From positions 1-60,605 of the forward strand of contig CAMJJG010000009.1 of the NCBI GenBank assembly GCA_946406035.1: a stretch of DNA of 60,605 nt, in the 5' to 3' direction. Below are positions 52,470 through 59,848 of this stretch, one piece after another (within the stretch, counting starts at the first letter, position 1; each line of letters begins with the position of its first letter). The position numbers and the translations under genes were made by a program. Origin of the DNA: an uncultured Prevotellaceae bacterium. GTDB taxonomy: Bacteria > Bacteroidota > Bacteroidia > Bacteroidales > Muribaculaceae. The notes below the pieces were generated by a model, which made no database searches, was not told the DNA's origin, and was given only the letters and a program-made list of their open reading frames with translations.

Positions 52470-54446
52470 ATGAACATGACATCCAAACTGATAACATTGC
52501 TACTTGCACTGGCTACAGCGCTTGAGGCCGCGGCAGGATTTGACACCATAACTTATAATGGCATCATATATGAGTTCTATTTCTCGGGCTCTGGCGACAG
52601 CGCTATGGGGGATTGTGCCAAGGTGGGCAGGAACGATGGCTACAGCGGCACCGCCGACATCGCTTCTTCTTTGACCTATGAATATACCTATATTTCGGGG
52701 CACAACCAACAGGGTAACCCCATCTATACTACCCGACAATTGACGGCCCCGGTCACGTCCATCAACAAAGAAGCGTTCCAAAATTGTCACGACCTCACGA
52801 GTGTGGTCATCCCTAACTCGGTTACCGAAATCGGCGACAGGGCCTTCCAGGGTTGCCGAAACATGACTAGCGTGAGTATCGGCAATTCGGTAGATACAAT
52901 CGGCCAATATGCTTTCAATGAGTGTGTAAGCCTACCCAGCGTAGATCTTCCCAACTCCCTCACATCGATCCCCAAAGGCTGTTTCTACCGATGTTACAAC
53001 TTGATGAATGTAGACATTCCCAACTCGGTAACCAAAATCAGTTCATGGGCCTTTGGCTTTTGTCGCGATCTGACGAGTGTAACCATCCCCAACTCGGTTA
53101 CCGCTATCGGCGATAACACCTTCTATGAGTGCGCTGGTTTGGAGAACGTGACACTTGGCAACTCCGTCACAACCATACCACGCAGTTGTTTCTATAATTG
53201 CACTGGCCTGGCGAGTGTGAACATCCCCAACTCGGTCACCGCCATCGGCGACAAGGCGTTCTATGGCTGCACCAGCCTAGCGAGTGTGGACATTCCCAAC
53301 TCGGTAACGACTTTGGGCGAATCGGTGTTCTACAATTGCGGTAACCTAACGAGTGCGACTATCGGCAATTCGGTTACGGCCATTGGCGAGAGTGCATTCT
53401 ATGATTGTCGCAAACTCAAGAGCATCGTCATTCCCAACTCGGCGACTTCAATCGGCAACAACGCATTCTACAGGTGTTTCGACCTGGCAAGTGTGACCAT
53501 CGGCAACGCTGTTACTCACATCGGTGAAACCGCTTTCTATTATTGCACTGGGCTATCGAGCGTGACCATCCCCGATGCCGTCATCACTATCGCTCATGGC
53601 GCATTCTATGAGTGCGAGAACCTGACGCAAGTGACCATCGGCAATGCGGTCACCACTATCGGCAATTCGGCATTCCTCAATTGCTTCAGTCTGGAGAGCG
53701 TGGTCATCCCCAACTCGGTCACAACCATTGGGTACGACGCGTTTTTCAATTGCCACAACATGACGAGTGTGACTATTGGCAACTCGGTCTCCACCATAGG
53801 TATGCAAGCCTTCATAGGTTGCACCAGCCTGACGAGCGTGATTGTCCCCAACTCCGTCACCCACTTGGACGCAAACGTGTTCAGCGGTTGCACCAACTTG
53901 CGTAGCGTGCGACTCTCCAATTCCTTATCCCAGATCCCCAGTGGCTGTTTCCAGAATTGCATCTGGCTCGAGAGTGTGGTCATCCCCGGCTCGGTCACCT
54001 CAATCCAGTATTCAGCGTTTGCCGGATGCCGCAACCTGTCGAGTGTGACTATTCCCAATAGCGTCCGCCACATCTACGGCAACGCTTTCACCGATTGCTA
54101 CTCGCTCACGAGCGTGACATGCCTGGCGACGACACCGCCTTGGGCCTATGAATCAACGTTTGACAATTACGACAAAGCCACCCTGTTTGTCCCCTTTGAA
54201 TCGATAGATGATTATAAAGACACCGAGCCCTGGAGTAGATTCAGCAGCATCCAGCGCATAGCTGGCGATGTGAATGGTGATGGCGAGATCACCATCTCGG
54301 ACGCCAACAGCGTGATCGATATCGTCATCATGGGCGGTAACAACGGCCACACCCGCATTCCCGAGGCCGACGCCAATGGCGACGGCGAGGTCAACATCGC
54401 CGACGTTAACGCCGTCATCCACATGATCATCAGGGGCCAGTATTGA
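52470..54446 (+). CDS. BspA-like leucine-rich repeat surface protein with dockerin-like C-terminus
   Basis: The 658-residue product has a signal peptide (MNMTSKLITLLLALATALEAAAG), a short N-terminal domain, and about 20 tandem 23-residue LRR_5 repeats (about 95-555), each of the form IPNSVTxIGxxAFYxCxxLTSV with one Cys. A TTPPWAYE cap follows, then paired dockerin-like repeats (GDVNGDGEITISD, DANGDGEVNIAD). BspA-type LRR proteins mediate binding to host matrix or other bacteria in oral and gut Bacteroidales. The 69-bp repeat unit is well preserved, so copy number could change by recombination. It shares an upstream element with the CotH gene. Confidence 0.92.
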   Translation: MNMTSKLITLLLALATALEAAAGFDTITYNGIIYEFYFSGSGDSAMGDCAKVGRNDGYSGTADIASSLTYEYTYISGHNQQGNPIYTTRQLTAPVTSINKEAFQNCHDLTSVVIPNSVTEIGDRAFQGCRNMTSVSIGNSVDTIGQYAFNECVSLPSVDLPNSLTSIPKGCFYRCYNLMNVDIPNSVTKISSWAFGFCRDLTSVTIPNSVTAIGDNTFYECAGLENVTLGNSVTTIPRSCFYNCTGLASVNIPNSVTAIGDKAFYGCTSLASVDIPNSVTTLGESVFYNCGNLTSATIGNSVTAIGESAFYDCRKLKSIVIPNSATSIGNNAFYRCFDLASVTIGNAVTHIGETAFYYCTGLSSVTIPDAVITIAHGAFYECENLTQVTIGNAVTTIGNSAFLNCFSLESVVIPNSVTTIGYDAFFNCHNMTSVTIGNSVSTIGMQAFIGCTSLTSVIVPNSVTHLDANVFSGCTNLRSVRLSNSLSQIPSGCFQNCIWLESVVIPGSVTSIQYSAFAGCRNLSSVTIPNSVRHIYGNAFTDCYSLTSVTCLATTPPWAYESTFDNYDKATLFVPFESIDDYKDTEPWSRFSSIQRIAGDVNGDGEITISDANSVIDIVIMGGNNGHTRIPEADANGDGEVNIADVNAVIHMIIRGQY

Positions 54447-54487
54447 TGCTAATAACCATGAGGGTGACATCAATATTTATTCTTGAT

Positions 54488-54601
54488 AATGATATAGCAG
54501 CTGGCCCAGCAAATGACAATCATATTATGACCATGCATCGCATGGGAAATTAATCCCATTAGGGCGGTTAATACGCCCGATGGGCCTGCAGCTATATCAT
54601 T
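54488..54601. repeat. Intergenic inverted repeat with nested hairpins
   Basis: Outer arms (about 54488-54508 and 54581-54601) pair imperfectly, the interruption being cagctg/ctgcag. Inside are two small hairpins (54542-54559 and 54562-54578). The right side, 54561-54604, is the reverse-complement partner of the repeat at 30829-30873. Confidence 0.55.
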
Positions 54602-54680
54602 ACCCATATTTTAAAGGAAAATCGTGTTCTGCTTAACCACAAATGTTAATCCCATCACCTAATTATCCAAAATATTATAT

Positions 54681-54688
54681 TATCTTTG
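54681..54688 (+). promoter_or_regulatory. -7 box for the beta-repeat protein gene
   Basis: TATCTTTG is a full consensus match, 31 nt before ATG 54720. Confidence 0.65.
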
Positions 54689-54719
54689 CTGCAAAGACAT
54701 TTTTAACCTCTAAAATAGA

Positions 54720-55832
54720 ATGATTATGAAAAAGACAGGATTAATAGTGCTCATCGCGTCACTGATGTGTTGCTTTACCGCTCAGGCCCAACTGGGTGGA
54801 CTGCTCAACAAGGGCAAAAAGGCCGTCGAGAAGGCCAAGCAGGTCAAGAAACAAGCGGATGATGTCAAGGACATGGTCGATGAGGGCATCAAGAAGGCCA
54901 ACGGCGACATCGACTTCTACTACATGGACGCTTACAAGGGCTTCTACCGCAGCAAGGGCGGCAAAATCGTTATCCAAGGCAGTTCAGACAAGAAAACCGT
55001 CTATTCCATCGACAAGAGCGGCGACATCACTGATGGCGATGGCCGCAAGGTGGGCCAGATGCTCAACGGTGGCGTGGTCAACTGCCAGAACCTCTCCCCC
55101 TACCTTGTCCTGGCCGCCAACGGTGACGTGATCATCGATGGCGAGGCCATCGGACACATCGACGATGCCGGCAAGGTCACCTGGGAGGGACAGGCCATAG
55201 GCAAGGCACACGGTATCGACAAGCAGGTGGCTGCCTATCTCTACTTTGGCATCCTCAACGACAAGCCGACCATCACCGCCAGGAGGACCCAAATCAAGGA
55301 AGAACAGCTGCGGGCCGAGCAGGAGCGCAAACAGGCCGAGCAGGCCCGTATCAAGGCCGCTCAAGAACAAGAAGCCAAGCGCAAGGCCATGGCGGCCAAC
55401 CAGCCCAAAACCAGCCAATCCGGCGGTAAGAAGGCCAGCGGCGGCACGAAGGCAACCGCTGCCCCCAAGGTCAAGGAATGGAGCATCGAGAAGGGCAGCA
55501 ATCGCGGCTATGTCGATGAGAATGGCGTGGTCTATAACTCGTCACACAAGAAGATTGGCCAACTGCCCAAGGGCAGCGGCGATATCAAGGACGCCTCGGG
55601 CAGCACTATTGGCCGCATCAGCATGGGCGACATCTATGACCGCAGTGGCAAGGTGTGCACCGTGTCGAGCGGTGGCTCGATCTCGGTTCCCGGCTCCAAT
55701 GCCACTGTCGCCGAGGTGCATGCCGGTGGCCGCATCGACATGAACAAGGATTCTAAGACCCTGGGCTACTGCGACGTGCGCCCCTATGAGTGGGCCGTGG
55801 CCATCATCTTCTGCGATATCTTCAATTTCTAG
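54720..55832 (+). CDS. Secreted beta-repeat protein of unknown function
   Basis: I do not recognise this 370-residue product. A signal peptide (MKKTGLIVLIASLMCCFTAQAQ) is followed by a Lys-rich coiled coil (about 25-60). Short repeats centred on G-D-(I/V)-x-x-x-x-G-x-x-(I/V)-G-x-(I/L/M) follow, for example DGRKVGQ, GEAIGHID, GQAIGKA, HKKIGQL, GSTIGRI. A charged Gln/Glu/Arg-rich helix (about 190-225) and a Gly/Ser/Lys linker (about 225-255) split the repeats into two blocks. The C-terminal ~20 residues are hydrophobic (WAVAIIFCDIFNF). ATG 54726 is an alternative start. It is a single gene with its own promoter and hairpin terminator. Confidence 0.7.
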   Translation: MIMKKTGLIVLIASLMCCFTAQAQLGGLLNKGKKAVEKAKQVKKQADDVKDMVDEGIKKANGDIDFYYMDAYKGFYRSKGGKIVIQGSSDKKTVYSIDKSGDITDGDGRKVGQMLNGGVVNCQNLSPYLVLAANGDVIIDGEAIGHIDDAGKVTWEGQAIGKAHGIDKQVAAYLYFGILNDKPTITARRTQIKEEQLRAEQERKQAEQARIKAAQEQEAKRKAMAANQPKTSQSGGKKASGGTKATAAPKVKEWSIEKGSNRGYVDENGVVYNSSHKKIGQLPKGSGDIKDASGSTIGRISMGDIYDRSGKVCTVSSGGSISVPGSNATVAEVHAGGRIDMNKDSKTLGYCDVRPYEWAVAIIFCDIFNF

Positions 55833-55862
55833 ACACAGCTGGTGTTTCCCGCCCCCCCGACT

Positions 55863-55919
55863 AATGGCGATAACTGTCCGTGAGCCAAATGATAGCCGCC
55901 ATGGACAGTTATCGCCATT
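55863..55919 (+). terminator. Perfect 17-bp inverted repeat after the beta-repeat gene
   Basis: aatggcgataactgtcc (55863-55879) pairs perfectly with 55903-55919 across a 23-nt loop. It follows the stop codon by 30 nt and is a probable terminator, although the T-tract is weak. It also lies just before the sigma factor gene, so it could have a regulatory role. Confidence 0.6.
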
Positions 55920-55995
55920 GCAATTTCCTTAATTATCCACAAAAAAATGGGAACAAGGGGTTGAGTAAACGGCAAGTCGCGTGTCTATATAGTGA

Positions 55996-56487
55996 ATGGC
56001 AATCAAGAATCGGCATATTGAAAGGCTGTTTAAGGCACACTATCACGAGATGTGTCGTCTGGGGATTATGCTGCTGCATGACGAGGAGGAGGCCAGGGAC
56101 ATCGTGCATGACATCTTTGCCCAACTCTTGGACGGGCACATCAGCTTCGATGAGCACAAGTCCAGGGCGTTCCTGTTCACCTGTGTGCACAACAGGTGCT
56201 TGAACGTGATGCGCAGCCGCAGTGCCCGCGAACGCGCCATGCGATACTACATGCCCGACGAGCAGGCGCCTTCGCCCGAGGCCAGCGAGGGCCTCATCAC
56301 GGCACTATTGGACGGCGTCCAACGTCTCGAACCTCCCATGAGCCGCGATATCGTCCTGATGCACTATCGCGATGGACTGACGTTCAAGAAAATCGCAGCC
56401 CACTTCGGCGTGAGCGAGACGACAATCTATAACCACCTGCGTGACGCGATGAACCAATTACGTTTAACCATAAAACAACAGGGATGA
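55996..56487 (+). CDS. ECF RNA polymerase sigma factor
   Basis: The 163-residue protein has sigma-2 (about 5-70: MLLHDEEEARDIVHDIFAQLL, then FLFTCVHNRCLNVMRSR) and sigma-4 (about 100-160, ending in a helix-turn-helix with FGVSETTIYNHLRDAMNQL). This is the Bacteroidetes ECF type that pairs with a FecR-like anti-sigma and an outer-membrane receptor. The anti-sigma starts inside its stop codon. No TAnnTTTG box is seen upstream, as expected if it transcribes its own operon. Confidence 0.93.
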   Translation: MAIKNRHIERLFKAHYHEMCRLGIMLLHDEEEARDIVHDIFAQLLDGHISFDEHKSRAFLFTCVHNRCLNVMRSRSARERAMRYYMPDEQAPSPEASEGLITALLDGVQRLEPPMSRDIVLMHYRDGLTFKKIAAHFGVSETTIYNHLRDAMNQLRLTIKQQG

Positions 56488-57164
56488 TGGACAAGACCGA
56501 ATTGCTGTTCCACATGATGGAACATCCCGAAAAATATGATGACGAGCAGTGGCAAGAGATTCTCGATGACGAGCAATGCCGCGAGCTCTACACGACGATG
56601 TCGGCCACAAGGGGCGCCTTGGACGCTGAACGTTATGACCGGCAGGCCGACGACACCCAACTGGAATGGGAACGGCTGATTGCACAGCATCCTCATGCGG
56701 GCTCATCTTCTCGCCCCGTGTGGCGCAGGGTAGCAGCGGCCATCGCGGTCACCGTCATTGCTGTCGGCATCGTGGTGGCGGCCGTGCACACGCGCGGCTT
56801 TGGATTGCTGCATGAGGATCATTCCACCGATACAGGCATTCAGCAAGTGCCTGCAACAGCAACCATAGACGTTTCAGGTGATGTCACCAAGGATCAAGAG
56901 GAAATGGCCACCCTGCAAGAGGAAGCACATCTCTATGACGACGTGCCTCTGGGACAGATCATTGACGACATGGCTGCAAGGTACAATATCCAGGAAGTGG
57001 AATGGCAATCTGAAGAGGCTAAGTCGTTGCGCCTGTATTACCGCTGGGAGCCGTCCTACTCTATTGACAAGGTAGTGGACATGCTCAACAGCTTCCAGAC
57101 CTTTACCATCAAGCACATGGATAACACACTCATCATCAGCGACATCACTAATGACAATGATTAA
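56484..57164 (+). CDS. Anti-sigma factor with DUF4974-like C-terminus, lacking a clear FecR domain
   Basis: The 226-residue protein has a cytoplasmic N-terminal region (~75 residues, presumed sigma-binding), one transmembrane helix (about 78-97, IAVTVIAVGIVVAAV), and a periplasmic DUF4974/STN-like domain (about 145-225, with YDDVPLGQIIDDMAARYNIQ and LYYRWEPSYSIDKVVDMLN). The usual FecR beta domain between the two is not visible; only ~45 residues separate the helix from DUF4974. It overlaps the sigma gene by 4 bp and the receptor gene by 14 bp, so all three are translated together. It should hold the sigma factor until the receptor signals. Confidence 0.83.
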   Translation: MMDKTELLFHMMEHPEKYDDEQWQEILDDEQCRELYTTMSATRGALDAERYDRQADDTQLEWERLIAQHPHAGSSSRPVWRRVAAAIAVTVIAVGIVVAAVHTRGFGLLHEDHSTDTGIQQVPATATIDVSGDVTKDQEEMATLQEEAHLYDDVPLGQIIDDMAARYNIQEVEWQSEEAKSLRLYYRWEPSYSIDKVVDMLNSFQTFTIKHMDNTLIISDITNDND

Positions 57165-59826
57165 GCGGTGGTACATATTGCTGCTCGTGTTGTGCCTCAC
57201 GGCGATGACTGTCCAGGCTCAACGGATCACGCATCGGTTTGACAACGTATCGATGAGTGACGCGTTGCGATACTTGCAAAAACAGACCGACAAGTATCAA
57301 ATCGTATTCATCTTCAATGAGTTGGAGGATTTCAGCGTTACCGCCAACGTCAAGAATCAGACCATTCCTGATGCCATCAGGCAACTCATCGGCTTTTACC
57401 CCATCGCCATGACCACCAAGGATAGTGGCCGTGAAATCTATGTCGAGTGCACCCACAAGACCGAGTATCGCCTGATTGGACGTCTGTTGAACGAGAAATC
57501 CCAACCGCTGGAGTATGCCAATGTGATGTTACTCCATCCCGCCGATTCCACCTATATTACAGGTGGCGTGACCAATAGCAGCGGCGTGTTTGTCATTCCA
57601 GTGGATCACTCGCCGGTCATCGCTCGCATCAGCCATGTGGGCTACAAGACCGTGTATCGACGTTTCAAGCCCACTAGGGTTGGCACCATCAGGATGGAAC
57701 GCTCTATCACGCCCCTCAAGGGGGCACAGGTCACCACACCCGTCATCAACATGCAGCATGACGGGACCAATTACACCTTGACCAATCTGGGCGGCACCGT
57801 GATGGGCAACGCGGGGAGTGCGCTCGACCTGTTGCGATGGACTCCTGGCGTGGTGATTGACGCTGGAGACAACATCAAGGTCATTGGCCGCGACAAGACC
57901 CTGGTCTATATCAACAACCGCCTTGTCAACAATGTGGCCGAGCTCTCGATGCTCAATTCCCACGACATCAAGCGCATCGAGGTCATCCGCGACCCTGGCG
58001 CCCAATATGCCTCCACAGCCGATGCCGTCATCAAGATCTACACCCACAGTTCCCTCAAGAATTATCTGGGCGCCAGTGTGACCGATGTGGTCGATTTCAA
58101 GCACAAGGTGTCGAACGCCACGACCCTGACCATCGACGGCAAGTACAACAAGCTGTCAGGCAACATCTCGATGAGTTACAACCACTACAACTCGCGCAGC
58201 TCCAACACGCAGCACACCCACATCTACGACAGCAACAAGGACGATACGATCCACTACGAGGGCAGCGGTAACGATTACCGCGTGTTTGCCGGCATCAACT
58301 ATGCCTTGACACCCAGGAGCGTGCTGGGCCTGCAATACAATGGCAGCTACAGCAAGACGGGGCTTGACCTGCAAGTGACGCGACAATTCCAGCGCACCAG
58401 CGGCAACTCTTACTACATGATCCGCACCGATGATGACAACGCGATGAAACTGGGCTCGGTGAACAACAGTTTCTCGGCCAGTTACTCATGGCAGCCCAGC
58501 GATGAAGCCCAGTTGCTGGTCATCGCCGATTATGCCACCTCGCGGCAGACCAACGACCAGAAGATTGTCGACCGATATTTCCAGCAAACCCAGAAGATTC
58601 ACTATTCCAACGACTATGACATCACCACGGCGACGGCAAGATATGACTTCGGCACCCGAGGCTGGCAGCACAAGACAGGACTGGAATGGGGACACGCGGG
58701 CAACAATGGCGAGGCGACCAAGGACCACGACACGCAGCAGATCAACCGCAACAACGACTGGGCTGCCGCCTACTATTCCGTCAGCAAACAATGGAGGCGC
58801 TGGCGCGTCAGCGCGGGTTTGCGCTACGAGTATGACCACACGAGTAGCATCCAGGACGTCGTCATCCGCTACAAGAAGGACTACCATGACTTGCTGCCCC
58901 ATGTCAATGTCGGGTACCGTGTGAATCGCGACTTTGACCTCACAGCCAATTACCGTCGCACCCTCGTGCGCCCGTCCTACAACCAGTTGCGCTCAGCATT
59001 TTACTTTAACATCCTGCCCTACAGCAGCCTGGGCTACTCGGCACTGGCGGGTACCGATTTCATGGTATTTCCCATCCAGTCACAATCCGTTTCTCCCAGC
59101 AATAGCCTGTCGCCCAGCGTCACCTATGTCTATGCCGACGACATATCTACTGGAAATCCCCTGTTACGCCCCACGGTGACCAATCGCGTCAGCCTCGCGG
59201 CACATTATCGCCACTTCAACGTCCAGGCCTCCTATCGGCACGTGGAGAATGGCATCCAGACGATACACCAGTTGCTCCAGTGGGGAACGTTGCGCCAGAG
59301 CCCCATCAACATCAACCCCTACCATGCCTGGACGCTCGACCTGGACTACTCGCTCAGCACCGACAGGCTCAGCCTCTACCTGCTGGCATCGGGCACGCTG
59401 CCCCGCATCACCATCCCCATGCTGGGACTGGAGACCGAGAAGCGCCCCTGTGGCCTGCTGCACGGCAACGTGCAGTACAACGTGCTGCGGCAGTTGATGT
59501 TGGGTTGCAGTGTGCTCTACTCGACACCGTGGACGGCGGGCTATACCCGCTGCAACTCATTGCTGGGCTTGAACCTGAGCGTGAGGGCCACCTTCTTCAA
59601 GGGCAGGCTCATGCTGGGCGCCAACTATCACGACGTGCTTAACCGCAGCATGAGCACCCGCAGCGAGACCAATTACCTGGGTGTGTTCAACAGCACCGAG
59701 GTCAACAACGACTCTCGCAACATCCAGGTCATCGTGCGGTGGACGTTCAACACCATCAACAACCCCTTCAAGCGCCGAAGTGGCAACGATGCGCCCCTGC
59801 AACGCACCCAGGAAACCGTCAATTAA
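57151..59826 (+). CDS. STN-domain outer-membrane receptor (OMP_b-brl / TonB-dependent-like)
   Basis: The 891-residue product has a signal peptide (MTMIKRWYILLLVLCLTAMTVQAQ) and an STN-type domain (about 27-100, ITHRFDNVSMSDALRYLQKQ). A carboxypeptidase-regulatory-like beta domain (about 108-185), a plug-like domain (about 190-300, LRWTPGVVIDAGDNIKV and IEVIRDPGAQYAS) and a large C-terminal barrel with many aromatic strands follow. The STN domain should contact the anti-sigma's DUF4974 region. There is no SusD gene, so this is not a typical glycan-uptake pair. The start codon lies inside the anti-sigma gene (ATG 57151; 57157 is an alternative). The ligand is unknown. Confidence 0.88.
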   Translation: MTMIKRWYILLLVLCLTAMTVQAQRITHRFDNVSMSDALRYLQKQTDKYQIVFIFNELEDFSVTANVKNQTIPDAIRQLIGFYPIAMTTKDSGREIYVECTHKTEYRLIGRLLNEKSQPLEYANVMLLHPADSTYITGGVTNSSGVFVIPVDHSPVIARISHVGYKTVYRRFKPTRVGTIRMERSITPLKGAQVTTPVINMQHDGTNYTLTNLGGTVMGNAGSALDLLRWTPGVVIDAGDNIKVIGRDKTLVYINNRLVNNVAELSMLNSHDIKRIEVIRDPGAQYASTADAVIKIYTHSSLKNYLGASVTDVVDFKHKVSNATTLTIDGKYNKLSGNISMSYNHYNSRSSNTQHTHIYDSNKDDTIHYEGSGNDYRVFAGINYALTPRSVLGLQYNGSYSKTGLDLQVTRQFQRTSGNSYYMIRTDDDNAMKLGSVNNSFSASYSWQPSDEAQLLVIADYATSRQTNDQKIVDRYFQQTQKIHYSNDYDITTATARYDFGTRGWQHKTGLEWGHAGNNGEATKDHDTQQINRNNDWAAAYYSVSKQWRRWRVSAGLRYEYDHTSSIQDVVIRYKKDYHDLLPHVNVGYRVNRDFDLTANYRRTLVRPSYNQLRSAFYFNILPYSSLGYSALAGTDFMVFPIQSQSVSPSNSLSPSVTYVYADDISTGNPLLRPTVTNRVSLAAHYRHFNVQASYRHVENGIQTIHQLLQWGTLRQSPININPYHAWTLDLDYSLSTDRLSLYLLASGTLPRITIPMLGLETEKRPCGLLHGNVQYNVLRQLMLGCSVLYSTPWTAGYTRCNSLLGLNLSVRATFFKGRLMLGANYHDVLNRSMSTRSETNYLGVFNSTEVNNDSRNIQVIVRWTFNTINNPFKRRSGNDAPLQRTQETVN

Positions 59827-59848
59827 CCACTTAAACAACAATAAAGAG

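Noticed and set aside
52750-54130. CRISPR-like array in the repeated region
   Set aside because: The 69-bp periodicity is coding LRR sequence without unique spacers.
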